The notes: generated by a model from the sequence alone, not told the origin. DNA of 64,000 bases from JBNRMR01 sp050942895 (GCA_050942895.1 JBMNOE010000006.1:89760-153759), one strand, 5' to 3'. Shown: positions 16,856 through 24,888, counted from the stretch's first letter. Translations and numbers: made by a program.

Positions 16856-17018
16856 TGACTTCGCCTCAAATTCTATATATTTTTCCGCCTGCAAGCGGAT
16901 ACTTCAGTCTATTCAGGGTCTATGCGGGGCGTGATTAATGTGGTATCATGGTTTTGTGACAGGCGGGAATGCGAAGAAAAGGCGCGGTGAACATTAAGGA
17001 AAGGAAGTGGCTTGCAAA

Positions 17019-17555
17019 ATGAAAGATATAACCAGGCAATCGGCGGCGGCATTGGCCCAGTTGCTGGATCAGGCGAACATGAAGAAAGGGCAGGTTCTTG
17101 TGGTGGGCTGCTCCACCAGCGAGGTCAGAGGGAAGCGAATAGGCAGCGATAGCACCATGGATGTGGCCGAAGCGATTTTAGACGGGCTTTTGCCTTTGCT
17201 GGAAGAAAGGGGCATATTTTTGGCGGTCCAGTGCTGTGAGCATCTGAACAGAGCCATAGTGCTGCCCGAAAGCTGCGCGGAGAAATATTTTCTGGATGAA
17301 GTGTCTGTGCGGCCCGTGGCCAAGGCGGGCGGTCCCCTTGCAACGGCCTATTACGAAAGGCTTGAAAGTCCCTGTGTTGTGGAGGGCGTGAAGGCTCATG
17401 CCGGCATCGATATCGGCGCAACATTGATAGGCATGAACTTAAGGCCGGTAGCGGTTCCCGTGCGGATAAACGATCCGAAGATAGGCGAGGCTCAGTTGAT
17501 ACTTGCCAGAACCAGGCCAAAGCTAATTGGCGGCACAAGGGCGCAGTATAATTAA
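17019..17555 (+). CDS. DUF436 / TIGR01440 family protein (YwlG-like)
   Basis: A conserved Firmicutes protein of unknown biochemical role. Family hallmarks visible are VVGCSTSEVRGKRIGSDST near residue 30, AVQCCEHLNRA with paired cysteines, the VKAHAGIDIGATLIGM glycine-rich region and a C-terminal RPKLIGGTRAQYN. The frame is open from GTG 17007, which lies inside the AAGGAAGTGG ribosome site, so the ATG at 17019 is chosen (178 aa, family length). In other Firmicutes the gene often sits near upp or glyA; here it stands alone between divergent ABC genes and a strong terminator. Confidence 0.88.
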   Translation: MKDITRQSAAALAQLLDQANMKKGQVLVVGCSTSEVRGKRIGSDSTMDVAEAILDGLLPLLEERGIFLAVQCCEHLNRAIVLPESCAEKYFLDEVSVRPVAKAGGPLATAYYERLESPCVVEGVKAHAGIDIGATLIGMNLRPVAVPVRINDPKIGEAQLILARTRPKLIGGTRAQYN

Positions 17556-17600
17556 TTAGAAAATTAAAAGACCAAAAAGTTTGATTAAAAATATGACGAA

Positions 17601-17640
17601 AAAGCGGCTTTGGGAGTGCATTCCAAAGCCGCTTTGATTT
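17601..17640. terminator. strong bidirectional terminator
   Basis: Perfect 13-bp stem AAAGCGGCTTTGG (17601-17613) with CCAAAGCCGCTTT (17623-17635), followed by GATTTTC; the reverse direction reads into TTTTTAATC. It separates the DUF436 gene from the converging cas5 gene. Confidence 0.82.
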
Positions 17641-17673
17641 TCTGCTGATAATGATTATAATTTCCAAACAGAA

Positions 17674-18255
17674 TTATCTGTATATATCGCAATTATCCAG
17701 ATGAATGATACCGTTTTCCATGCAGGCCCTGAAGAACATGGGGGTTGGCTGGCCGTCGTTTGAATAATCCATATCATAGAGCATCAGTCCAAGATCGCGG
17801 CACTTTTGGCCCGAATAGAAGGAGCGTATATTCTTCTGGCACAGGCTGAAGCTCAGTGGAAAGTCCCTCGAACCAAGATAAGGGCTTCTGAAGCATTGGC
17901 CATTTCTAAGGCGGCGCATTATCATGGCGTAGAACTTGGCTTCACAGTCGCTTTTGCCCGCTTTCTCGGTCATTTCAAAGTGGGCATCGATGACATAGCG
18001 GACATCAGACAGCGCTAGGGCGCAGTCGTTTGAATGGCTTAGTTCATCCTTGGTGAGCTCTATGAAATTAATCTTGTTTATCACATGTATCCGGTCAACC
18101 ACATAATTGATGGCGGGCTTCCACAGTATCGATTCCAGTATGCCCTTTGCAGCGCAGGGAGTGATGCAATCGTAGCTGATTTTTTCATATTTTAGCTCCG
18201 GCCTTGAAAAGAGAGCATATTTTCCTTGGACTTCCACAGAAAAACCATACGCCAA
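17674..18255 (-). CDS. cas5: orphan CRISPR-associated protein Cas5, type I-C (Cas5d/Cas5c), altered active site
   Basis: A 193-residue protein with the Cas5d signatures: VEVQGKYALFSRPE at the N-terminus, ISYDCITPCAAKGILESI, WKPAI, VRYVIDAHFEMT, GQCFRSPYLGSRDFP and LGLMLYDMDYS. In type I-C systems Cas5d cuts pre-crRNA and joins Cascade; residues shown in the Bacillus halodurans enzyme are Y46, K116 and H117. Aligning by eye, Y46 is L44 here and the KH pair is K107-F108, so two of three residues are replaced. It is shorter than the usual 210-250 aa, mostly at the C-terminus. The start is TTG at 18255 after GGAGGGG. No cas3, cas7, cas8c, cas1/2/4 or repeat array is visible. Family assignment is confident; loss of RNase activity is inference. 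Confidence 0.85.
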   Translation of the reverse strand: MAYGFSVEVQGKYALFSRPELKYEKISYDCITPCAAKGILESILWKPAINYVVDRIHVINKINFIELTKDELSHSNDCALALSDVRYVIDAHFEMTEKAGKSDCEAKFYAMIMRRLRNGQCFRSPYLGSRDFPLSFSLCQKNIRSFYSGQKCRDLGLMLYDMDYSNDGQPTPMFFRACMENGIIHLDNCDIYR

Positions 18256-18410
18256 AAAATCCCCTCCAGTCCAACTGCATTTTTACATACAGGTTTTATC
18301 ATATTAATATTAGTAATAATAAATATATTATTGCATATTTGTGGGCTGGTTTCAAGGATGCAGTAATGTTTTTTTTATTAACTTTTGCTTTGTGCAGCGA
18401 AGAGGTTGAT

Positions 18411-18464
18411 ATGAACACGCTTTTAACAAGCCAAGCCTCTTTGCTGATTAAAATATACAAATAA
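18411..18464 (+). CDS. 17-residue micro-ORF with ribosome site inside an inverted repeat
   Basis: ATG 18411 to TAA 18464 encodes MNTLLTSQASLLIKIYK. AAGAGG at 18400-18405 is a good ribosome site five bases upstream. That site is part of CAGCGAAGAGG (18395-18405), which can pair with CCTCTTTGCTG (18436-18446) within the coding part, so folding would hide it. A Rho-independent terminator overlaps the stop codon. This looks like a very short independent transcript, for example a leader peptide, small membrane peptide or regulatory RNA. No promoter is convincing, and chance is possible. Confidence 0.35.
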   Translation: MNTLLTSQASLLIKIYK

Positions 18465-18497
18465 AAGGCCCGATTCCTCTAAAGATCGGGCCTTTTT
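18463..18497. terminator. bidirectional terminator
   Basis: AAAAGGCCCGAT (18463-18474) pairs with ATCGGGCCTTTT (18485-18496) with a T tract; the minus side ends in TTTTATTTG. It terminates lysA leftward and the micro-ORF transcript rightward. Confidence 0.8.
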
Positions 18498-18521
18498 CTG
18501 CCGGTTGCGCTTTTTCGCGCT

Positions 18522-19784
18522 TTATAATATTTTCTTAAAAAGCTTCATGAAGTCAAATGTGGCGAAGTAGTCATCGGGCGTTTCAGCGCGGCGGATCAGT
18601 TGCACCGAGCCGTCCTCCCTCAGAAGAAGCTCTGAGGAGCGCAGCTTTCCGTTATAGTTGTAGCCCATTGAAAAGCCGTGGGCTCCTGTGTCGTGGAGGA
18701 CGAGATAATCGCCCATGTCGATTTTTGGCAGCATTCTGTCCAGAGCGAACTTGTCGTTATTCTCGCAAAGGGAGCCGGTGATGTCATACTTGTGATCCCT
18801 GGGGGCGTTCTCCTTGCCCAAAACCGAAATATGGTGGTAGGAGCCGTACATGGCGGGGCGCATCAGGTTGACGGCGCAGGCATCCAGGCCGATATATTCC
18901 TTATAGATATGCTTTTCATGTATGGCCTGGGAGACGAGATGCCCGTATGGCGCCAGCATATATCTTCCAAGCTCAGCGTTTATTGCCACATCGCCCATGC
19001 CTGCGGGTATCAGCACTTCCTCGTAGGCCTTGCGAACCCCGTCGCCTATGGCCATGATGTCGTTCTCAGGCTCGTTTTCGCGGTAGGGCACGCCTATGCC
19101 GCCGGAAAGATTAATGAATGAAAAATGAGCGCCGGTGGTGGAGGCGATATCCCTTGCCACCTTGAAGAGAATCTTCGCGAGGGCGGGGTAATATTCGTTG
19201 GTGACGGTGTTGCTGGCCAAAAAGGAATGTATGCCGAAATGCTTCGCCCCAAGGGCCATGAGCTTTTTAACGCCTTCCTCCAACTGCTCCCTTGTCATGC
19301 CGTATTTGGCTTCGCCAGGGGTGTCCATTATGGCATTGCTGATCTGGAATGCCCCGCCGGGATTATAGCGCAGGCTGATGGTCTCGGGGATGCCCGTCAG
19401 CTTGTCCAAAAAGTCGATATGGGTGAAATCGTCCAGGTTGATGGTGGCGCCCAGCTCTTTGGCGTAAAGGAAATCCTCGGCAGGGGTGGCGTTTGAGGAG
19501 AACATGATCTCATCTCCCGTTATGCCCACAGCCTTTGCGAGCATCAGCTCTGTCATGCTGGAGCAATCCATGCCGCAGCCTTCCTCTTTTAATATTTGCA
19601 TTATGACGGGGTTGGGAGTGGCCTTCACTGCAAAAAATTCCTTAAAGCCCTTGTTCCATTTGAAAGCATCGTGAAGCCGGCGGGCGTTTTTGCGAATGCC
19701 CGCTTCGTCATATATATGAAATGGCGTGGGGTGATCCTTCACGATCTCCCTCACCTGGTTCAGTGTCACAAAAGGCTTTTTCAT
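18522..19784 (-). CDS. lysA: Diaminopimelate decarboxylase
   Basis: Fold-III PLP enzyme making L-lysine from meso-diaminopimelate. Visible motifs are FFAVKATPNP with the PLP-binding lysine, GCGMDCSSMTEL, FGIHSFLASNT, the phosphate-binding NLSGGIGVPY, GSLCENNDKFA (the substrate Cys-Glu region) and HDTGAHGFSMGYNYNG near the C-terminus. The start MKKPFVTLNQ at 19784 follows ACGGGGG; a TTG at 19814 upstream would add ten residues. Length 420 aa fits. The gene is monocistronic by its flanking hairpins. The gap to the upstream gene is too short for a lysine riboswitch. Confidence 0.9.
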   Translation of the reverse strand: MKKPFVTLNQVREIVKDHPTPFHIYDEAGIRKNARRLHDAFKWNKGFKEFFAVKATPNPVIMQILKEEGCGMDCSSMTELMLAKAVGITGDEIMFSSNATPAEDFLYAKELGATINLDDFTHIDFLDKLTGIPETISLRYNPGGAFQISNAIMDTPGEAKYGMTREQLEEGVKKLMALGAKHFGIHSFLASNTVTNEYYPALAKILFKVARDIASTTGAHFSFINLSGGIGVPYRENEPENDIMAIGDGVRKAYEEVLIPAGMGDVAINAELGRYMLAPYGHLVSQAIHEKHIYKEYIGLDACAVNLMRPAMYGSYHHISVLGKENAPRDHKYDITGSLCENNDKFALDRMLPKIDMGDYLVLHDTGAHGFSMGYNYNGKLRSSELLLREDGSVQLIRRAETPDDYFATFDFMKLFKKIL

Positions 19785-19813
19785 TGGCTTTACCCCCGTA
19801 GTTTTCTCCAACA

Positions 19814-19839
19814 AAAGCCGCGGGATAACCGCGGACTTT
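19814..19839 (-). terminator. short GC stem-loop between the HD gene and lysA
   Basis: CCGCGG (19818-19823) and CCGCGG (19829-19834) with flanking AAAG/CTTT form a compact hairpin; on the minus strand it is followed by CTTTTG. It may be a weak terminator for the HD-domain gene or a lysA leader structure. Confidence 0.4.
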
Positions 19840-19911
19840 CTGGCATTCTAGCGCATTATAGCATATATGAAAGAGTTATGAAAGGGCTGGCTTCACTTTG
19901 CCATTCGCCGT

Positions 19912-20571
19912 CTAAAGCAAGCGCTGGCCGTTCATGGTAAGCTGGAAGCTGAGGCCCAGCGTCTCGGCGGCCTTGCGGCAGAGTATCATGCGGTTTAGAA
20001 ATATCTCAAAATAATCCATGACGGAGCAATAGGCTGTGTCGATGTCCAGACTCAGTTCAATGATCTTTAGATCATCTGATATCTTAAGGTCTGCCTTGCG
20101 CGCCGAGAAGTTCACCCTGTCGTGGATGTCGAAGCTGGTGGCGTCCTGATTGCGCACCCTGCTCCTGCGCACATCCGTCTTGTCAGCCAGTATCAGCGCA
20201 GCGGCAATCGGGTTTACAGTCACGGCGGTGGCCTCATCGTGGTTGCCTATGGCTGTTATTATTGTGGCGATTTCGTCCGGATCGCCGCCCATATTGTCCA
20301 GCAGGCGGAAGGCCATCACAGCGCCGCTCTGGGCATGATCAACCCTGTTGACCAAGTTTCCGATATCGTGCAGAAAGCCGGCGATTTTGGCCAGCTCCTG
20401 ATCCCGCGGGGAATAGCCAAGTTTTTTTAGTATATCTCCCGCGGTCTCGGCCACCTTGGCCACATGGGCGAAGCTATGCTCGGTGTACCCAAGGGCGACG
20501 AGGGACTCATCAGCCCGCTGTATGTATGTTCTGATAGATTTATCGTTTCTTATTTCATGGTAACTGAGCAA
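19912..20571 (-). CDS. HD-domain phosphohydrolase
   Basis: A 219-residue protein with an HD-domain: EHSFAHVAKVAE gives the first His, AGFLHDIGN gives the paired HD, and IGNHDEATA and ADKTDVRRSR provide further metal ligands. Such proteins hydrolyse nucleotides, cyclic nucleotides or phosphate monoesters. The C-terminal 80 residues (KADLKISDDLKIIELSLDID...) match no domain I know but are typical of a conserved clostridial HD family. It starts at TTG 20571 behind GGAGGC. The next gene upstream encodes a membrane protein 107 bases away; a regulatory role is inferred only. Confidence 0.72.
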   Translation of the reverse strand: MLSYHEIRNDKSIRTYIQRADESLVALGYTEHSFAHVAKVAETAGDILKKLGYSPRDQELAKIAGFLHDIGNLVNRVDHAQSGAVMAFRLLDNMGGDPDEIATIITAIGNHDEATAVTVNPIAAALILADKTDVRRSRVRNQDATSFDIHDRVNFSARKADLKISDDLKIIELSLDIDTAYCSVMDYFEIFLNRMILCRKAAETLGLSFQLTMNGQRLL

Positions 20572-20677
20572 TGGTGTTGCCTCCGCTTTTTGTTATCATC
20601 TATTTTGCATCTATTTTGCATCCGTACTTTGCTTATTATGAATTATTATGAATTCAACCCCGGGGAACATTGGGCGC

Positions 20678-21082
20678 TCAGAGCTTTCTCCCCATATATT
20701 TTGCGTCCTCATCCTTGCGCTTCTTATACCGCTCCACCGGCCAGGCCACTATCATGCCGATAACGCCGTAGGCAGCGCCAAAGACCAACACCGACAGCCA
20801 GCCGATAGGAAAATAGGTGGTGGCTGCAAAGAGCAGGGCGCAGGGCATCGCGAGGATTGATATAAACCAGCGCATCCCAAGAAAGGCGAAGATCAACGAC
20901 ATGAGCAGGCTCAGGGCGGGGAACACTATATAGAGCGCAAGCCCTTCGGTGAAAATAAAGAGCTCCTCGCTCATGGCCTCGCCCACCATGCGGGGCGTCA
21001 GCCACATCAGCAGCAGCGGCGTCAGCGACATGATTATGGCTAAAACTTCCACTATAAAAAAATCTTTAGCGTTCTTGCTCAA
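20678..21082 (-). CDS. four-helix membrane protein of unknown function
   Basis: A 134-residue protein with four clear hydrophobic segments (about residues 8-28, 44-69, 72-88 and 94-114) and a basic C-terminus (VERYKKRKDEDAKYMGRKL). It starts with ATG at 21082 after GGAGTATGTTTTG-like sequence. No catalytic motif is seen. It lies 33 bases after the amino-acid-kinase-like gene on the same strand and is probably co-transcribed with it. Confidence 0.6.
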   Translation of the reverse strand: MSKNAKDFFIVEVLAIIMSLTPLLLMWLTPRMVGEAMSEELFIFTEGLALYIVFPALSLLMSLIFAFLGMRWFISILAMPCALLFAATTYFPIGWLSVLVFGAAYGVIGMIVAWPVERYKKRKDEDAKYMGRKL

Positions 21083-21115
21083 AACATACTCCTCTTTTCT
21101 CCTTGCAGGGTAAGC

Positions 21116-21949
21116 TTAGTCCAGGCCGATTATTGTGGAGGGGACTGTTCCCTGGACGAGATCGTCCAGCCGATATTTGCCATTGCCGATTATCACCCTG
21201 CTGCCCTCCAGCGCCGGGCGGATCATATATTCAAGCTTTGCATAAGCGCCGTGGGCTCCGGCGCGGCTTGCTCCCACGCAGGACTCCTGTGCCTTGCGAA
21301 TGTTCGTCAAAAGCTCCTGAGGGTCCTTGCCGCCGATATGCCGGATGATTGATGAAGGGTCTTTGGGGTCACGGTATATGCCATCGGTGCTGGTGAGTAT
21401 CAGCAGATTGCGCGCCCCTACAAGCCCGGCCACAACCGCAGCGGTTTCGTCGTTATCCACGCATTCCACAACATTATCGCCGCCGATATCCTGGCGAAGG
21501 GCTGTCAGCTCCATCTTGCGGTTTTCAAGGGCGGACACGGCGTCGTTATAGTTTATAATAGGAATTGTTCCCTGCATGGCGCTTCTTATGAGGAGCTTTC
21601 TGATGTGTTCCCTTTTTTCGGGATCGTTAAAATGCATGTGCTCCACCAAGAGCTGCCTCACACCGTAGGCGGGGCTTATGAACCGGCGGTATTCCTGCAT
21701 CAAAATAGCCTGGCCCTGGGCGGAATAATCGGTTTTGATCTCCTCCTGATCGCCTGCAAGCTCTCTGCCCGTTCTTTTAATATAGTCTATCCGGCCGATC
21801 TCCGTCGCCCCGGAGGTGACCCAAATCATGCCTGGCTTGAGCTGCGTTCCTATACGGGAGAATATATTGTAGTCTATGTCCGCATCATCCTTTCTGATGA
21901 GAGCCATAGAGCCGATTTTGCCCACAAGATCAAAACTGAAGTCCTGCAT
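21116..21949 (-). CDS. Amino acid kinase family protein, glutamate 5-kinase-like
   Basis: About 277 aa of the amino acid kinase fold. Visible are WVTSGATEIGR (compare VSSGAI in ProB), ILMQEYRR, VRQLLVEHMHF, IPIINYNDAVS, the nucleotide region LLILTSTDGIYRDP and a C-terminal RVIIGNGKYR. It is closer to glutamate 5-kinase than to UMP or aspartate kinase but lacks a PUA domain and some ProB residues. No proA lies nearby. The start ATG at 21949 follows GAGGTG; the frame is open about 60 bases further up. The true substrate is uncertain, and a non-proline role is possible. Confidence 0.68.
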   Translation of the reverse strand: MQDFSFDLVGKIGSMALIRKDDADIDYNIFSRIGTQLKPGMIWVTSGATEIGRIDYIKRTGRELAGDQEEIKTDYSAQGQAILMQEYRRFISPAYGVRQLLVEHMHFNDPEKREHIRKLLIRSAMQGTIPIINYNDAVSALENRKMELTALRQDIGGDNVVECVDNDETAAVVAGLVGARNLLILTSTDGIYRDPKDPSSIIRHIGGKDPQELLTNIRKAQESCVGASRAGAHGAYAKLEYMIRPALEGSRVIIGNGKYRLDDLVQGTVPSTIIGLD

Positions 21950-22075
21950 GATGCACCTCGTCCCTTTATAAATTATGTCTATTGTATCATCGGCGAAAAT
22001 TTTTTGCAATTTTTTTTAAGGCTGATGAAATAATGCAAAAAAACATAAAAAAGATTGAAAAGTCTTGAAAAAGCA

Positions 22076-22104
22076 TTGAAAAAGCAAGCCATAGGTGCTA
22101 TACT
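22076..22104 (+). promoter_or_regulatory. promoter of tRNA-Ala
   Basis: TTGAAA (22076-22081), exact 17-base spacer, TATACT (22099-22104). It lies 34 bases before the mature tRNA 5' end. Several TTGAAAA repeats precede it. Confidence 0.7.
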
Positions 22105-22138
22105 TATATATGAAAAATGCGCTGAAAGCCGCCTGCTT

Positions 22139-22214
22139 GGGGAATTGGCTCAGCTGGTAGAGCGTCGCGTTCGCAATGCGAAGGCCAGGGGTTCGAATCC
22201 CCTATTCTCCACCA
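22139..22214 (+). tRNA. tRNA-Ala (anticodon CGC)
   Basis: A 76-base cloverleaf with encoded CCA. The acceptor stem GGGGAAT/ATTCTCC contains the G3:U70 pair that defines alanine identity. The D arm is GCTC/GAGC, the anticodon loop TTCGCAA gives anticodon CGC (codon GCG), and the T arm is AGGGG-TTCGAAT-CCCCT. The anticodon stem has one G.U pair. A strong promoter lies just upstream. Confidence 0.95.
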
Positions 22215-22240
22215 CGTCGCAATGGACTGCGCTTCGTTCG

Positions 22241-22275
22241 TTTTCGGGCGAAGCGTTGTTCTTTTTGCCCGAAAA
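22241..22275 (+). terminator. possible stem-loop after tRNA-Ala
   Basis: TTTTCGGGC (22241-22249) pairs with GCCCGAAAA (22267-22275) across a 17-base loop that contains a T run. It may terminate the tRNA transcript, but no T tract follows the stem. Confidence 0.35.
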
Positions 22276-22440
22276 GCTCACGCGTTCCGTCATTGCTCCT
22301 CTTCCGCAAAAAGTCGCAGGCTTGCCAGCTTTCTTTGCCCGAAACCTATACGATATAGATAGTCAAAGCATAACATTGTGAAAGAAAGCCGCTATATGCA
22401 GCTGTTTTTATTATGTTGAAATCTATCATACGCGATTTTG

Positions 22441-22770
22441 TTAAGAATCTTTAAGGCGTTCCTCCTCGAGGGGATAAAGATGCGAGGAAGTCTTTTCACT
22501 AGTAGTCATAGCTTCGTCTACAGCCAAAACAGGGCAGGGCAATTCTTTTACCCATTGTTCATCTCGTTTTAAACATAATAACGGCGGTTTTCCATCGTTA
22601 TACTCTTTAATTCAACTCGCTTTATCCGGCATATTGCCTTCCGCTGTATTCCATTTCGGAAGCTTTAGCATCAAAATAAACACTATCCGGTTCGGCAATT
22701 AAATCATTAAGCGAAGCAGTTGTAATGAAAGCAAATTCACTCCGGCCCGTGGAAATGGTAAATGCCGCGC
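22441..22770 (-). pseudogene. degraded coding remnant downstream of tRNA-Ala
   Basis: On the minus strand, one frame from about 22770 reads protein-like (FTISTGRSEFAFITTASLND, then AEPDSVYFDAKASEMEYSG) until a stop near 22627. A shifted frame then continues as EYNDGKPPLLCLKRDEQWVK through VLAVDEA and PLEEERLKDS to a stop at 22441. Two stops and a frameshift imply a decayed gene. I do not recognise the family. Its site beside a tRNA suggests an old integration or deletion scar. Confidence 0.35.
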
Positions 22771-22925
22771 CGGGAAGCAAGCTCTATTCCATCAGCTGTT
22801 TTATCTGCAAGGATGTCGCAGCTCTTGTCAATATAGGACAAAAAGACACGGCATTTCACGGCCCGGCCCGCTCTCTGGCACGCTTTAAAAGCTGTTTCCT
22901 CAGCATATTTGCAGCTTGCGCAACG

Positions 22926-22954
22926 TTGACCGTCCAACCTGCCGATGCTATAAT
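22926..22954 (+). promoter_or_regulatory. sigma-A type promoter of aldo/keto reductase gene
   Basis: TTGACC (22926-22931), 17-base spacer, TATAAT (22949-22954); expected start near 22961, about 40 bases before the ATG at 23001. Confidence 0.7.
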
Positions 22955-23000
22955 TAATTATATGAAAAAAAGTAAAAGTGCCGACTGAAGGGGGATTGCA

Positions 23001-23939
23001 ATGCGTAAGACAATACTTGGACGAACAGGTCTGTCCGTCACGATTGCCGGCCTTGGGGGCGGGGGCCATTCCAGGCTGGGCATGGCGAAATATGGGCAGG
23101 ACCACGCCGCGGGACTGATCCGCCAGGCATATGAAAGCGGCGTTAACTTTTTTGACACTGCCGCTGCCTACGGCACTGAGCCGGCCTTCGGACAGGGGCT
23201 TTCAGGCCTGCCGCGCCAATCATATGTGCTTTCCACAAAATTCACCTATTCGAGTCAAAGCGGCGTAAAGTCCGGCGAGGATCTGATGCTTGCCCTTGAA
23301 AACAGCCTGCGGGCGCTGCGCACCGATTATGTCGATGTCTACCACATCCACGGCGTCAGGCCGGAAAAATACAGCCAGGTGGCAGAGCGGCTTTATCCTG
23401 CCTTGGAAAAAGCGAAGCAGCAGGGGAAAATTCGATTTCCCGGCATCACGGAAGCCTTTGGCAGCGACACAGCCCACGAAATGCTCACCCAAGCGCTGGT
23501 GGACGACCTGTTCGACGTGATAATGGTGGGTTATAATTTGCTCAATCCCTCGGCGGCGAAAACCGTACTGCCCACAGCGCGTGAGAAAAACCTGGGCGTT
23601 CTGTGCATGTTTGCAGTGCGGTCAGCCCTTTCAAACCCGGCGCAACTGGCTGTGGATATACAGCGCATACTGGAAAGGGGCCAGGCAGATCCCCCTTTGG
23701 TGAAGGGAGCGCAGTCGCTGGCATTTCTGACAGAAAAAGGGGTGGCGGGCAGCATCATGGAGGCCGCATACCGCTATTGCAGCCACACGGACGGCGTGCA
23801 TGTGACATTGACCGGAACCGGCAGCCCAAAGCACCTGGAAGAAAACTTGCGCTCCATCAGCCTGCCTCCGCTTCCGGAGGAGACGCTTGAGCGCCTTGAA
23901 ACGCTGTTCGGTCGTGTTGACTGCGTGAGCGGTCAGTGA
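23001..23939 (+). CDS. Aldo/keto reductase
   Basis: A 312-residue NADPH-dependent TIM-barrel oxidoreductase. The catalytic tetrad is visible: Asp and Tyr in FDTAAAYGTEP, Lys in LSTKFTY and His in YHIHGV. The family start (TILGRTGLSVTIAGLG) is typical of the YajO/GSP69-type subgroup. The ATG follows GAAGGGGGATTGCA. Substrate is unknown. It has its own promoter and terminator, so it is monocistronic. A second aldo/keto reductase lies at 59807. Confidence 0.85.
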   Translation: MRKTILGRTGLSVTIAGLGGGGHSRLGMAKYGQDHAAGLIRQAYESGVNFFDTAAAYGTEPAFGQGLSGLPRQSYVLSTKFTYSSQSGVKSGEDLMLALENSLRALRTDYVDVYHIHGVRPEKYSQVAERLYPALEKAKQQGKIRFPGITEAFGSDTAHEMLTQALVDDLFDVIMVGYNLLNPSAAKTVLPTAREKNLGVLCMFAVRSALSNPAQLAVDIQRILERGQADPPLVKGAQSLAFLTEKGVAGSIMEAAYRYCSHTDGVHVTLTGTGSPKHLEENLRSISLPPLPEETLERLETLFGRVDCVSGQ

Positions 23940-23956
23940 TAACGACACAAACAAAC

Positions 23957-23990
23957 AGCCCTGTTGTTTTTTGCAGGGCTTTTTGTTTTT
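23957..23990 (+). terminator. Rho-independent terminator
   Basis: AGCCCTG (23957-23963) pairs with CAGGGCT (23974-23980), followed by TTTTGTTTTTTGTTTT. It ends the aldo/keto reductase transcript. Confidence 0.85.
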
Positions 23991-24087
23991 TGTTTTGCTT
24001 AACGATAGCAAAAACGATAGCAAAAAAGACGGCTTAAAATCCAAATTCCTAAAGGGAAAAATCAAAAAAATGCTGCCGCTTGATCTG

Positions 24088-24888
24088 TCATCTGTAATGC
24101 TTTTCAAAAAGCGCTTTGGCAGCAGCGATATCCCCGGGTAGATAATCCATCATATTGCCCTGGTCGGTGTATTCCGCCGGAAAACAGACATTCCCGCGGT
24201 AATCCCTTGAGCGCAGATATTCCACCGCCTCCTCCCAACTGGTGTTGCCGTTGGCCGATGTGGTGAAATAGGGGGTGAAACTTGCCTGCAGAGCTTCGGG
24301 CCCGTTTTTGCGCCTGAAATAAGCGGACTTAAAGTTCACAAGGCACAGATAATCCCAGACGATATCCAGGCCTTTTGCGGCGCTTTCCCCCGATAGGGCG
24401 CTGTGGGCGGCATCCCAGATGGCGCCAAAGTATCTTTTGTCAAGGCCCTCAAGGAGATGGCGCAACTCCATGGAGTTAAACACGCCGCTTCCGTGGTGAT
24501 GCTGCACTCCGATCATTACCCCGTATTTCTCGCTCATTGACGAAAAGGCTTCAAGGCTCTTCTTCATGGCCGCCTCGCTTTCCATATAGCGGGATTTGCG
24601 GTCAAAGCGGGCCATTATGCGCAGCAATGGTATGTTCGCAGCCTGGCAGCCGGCGAATACCTGCTCCGTCAATTCAGAGGCAACGCTCATTATAGCAACA
24701 CCGTGTTCCCTTAAGCGCTCCGCCAGCAAAGGCAAACCTTTTTCGGCGTTTTTTGGCTCCACCTGGAAGCCGTCGCGGCAGGGAAACTCGATGCCGTCAA
24801 TTCCCAGGCTTGAAACCAGTTCACCAAGCTGATCAGGGCTTAGCTGGGGCCAGGGCTTTGTGAATATAGAATATTTAATGGGAACCAT
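24088..24888 (-). CDS. Sugar phosphate isomerase/epimerase family TIM-barrel protein
   Basis: A 266-residue member of the AP-endonuclease-2/xylose-isomerase-like family (IolE/IolH/YcjR group). Metal and substrate residues expected in this fold are seen in GIDGIEFPCRDG, GVQHHHGSG, AIWDAAHSAL and VCFPAEYTDQ. Such enzymes epimerise or isomerise keto sugars or dehydrate inosose. The start MVPIKYSIF follows GGAGGTTAATT. It lies 39 bases after the 2-hydroxyacid dehydrogenase gene and is read after it, so the two likely form an operon for sugar or sugar-acid use controlled from the divergent AraC region. Confidence 0.78.
   Translation of the reverse strand: MVPIKYSIFTKPWPQLSPDQLGELVSSLGIDGIEFPCRDGFQVEPKNAEKGLPLLAERLREHGVAIMSVASELTEQVFAGCQAANIPLLRIMARFDRKSRYMESEAAMKKSLEAFSSMSEKYGVMIGVQHHHGSGVFNSMELRHLLEGLDKRYFGAIWDAAHSALSGESAAKGLDIVWDYLCLVNFKSAYFRRKNGPEALQASFTPYFTTSANGNTSWEEAVEYLRSRDYRGNVCFPAEYTDQGNMMDYLPGDIAAAKALFEKHYR

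Noticed and set aside
17600..18520. CRISPR array or leader near cas5
   Set aside because: No direct repeat of 28-37 bases occurs; only an inverted repeat and terminators are found.
19785..19911. Lysine riboswitch upstream of lysA
   Set aside because: The gap is about 127 bases and lacks the conserved L-box core.
22055..22381. 108-residue plus-strand frame
   Set aside because: It overlaps the whole tRNA-Ala gene.
22737..23105. 122-residue minus-strand frame overlapping the aldo/keto reductase start
   Set aside because: It spans that gene's strong promoter and start; it is not supported by a ribosome site, although part of this region may include the decayed remnant described separately.
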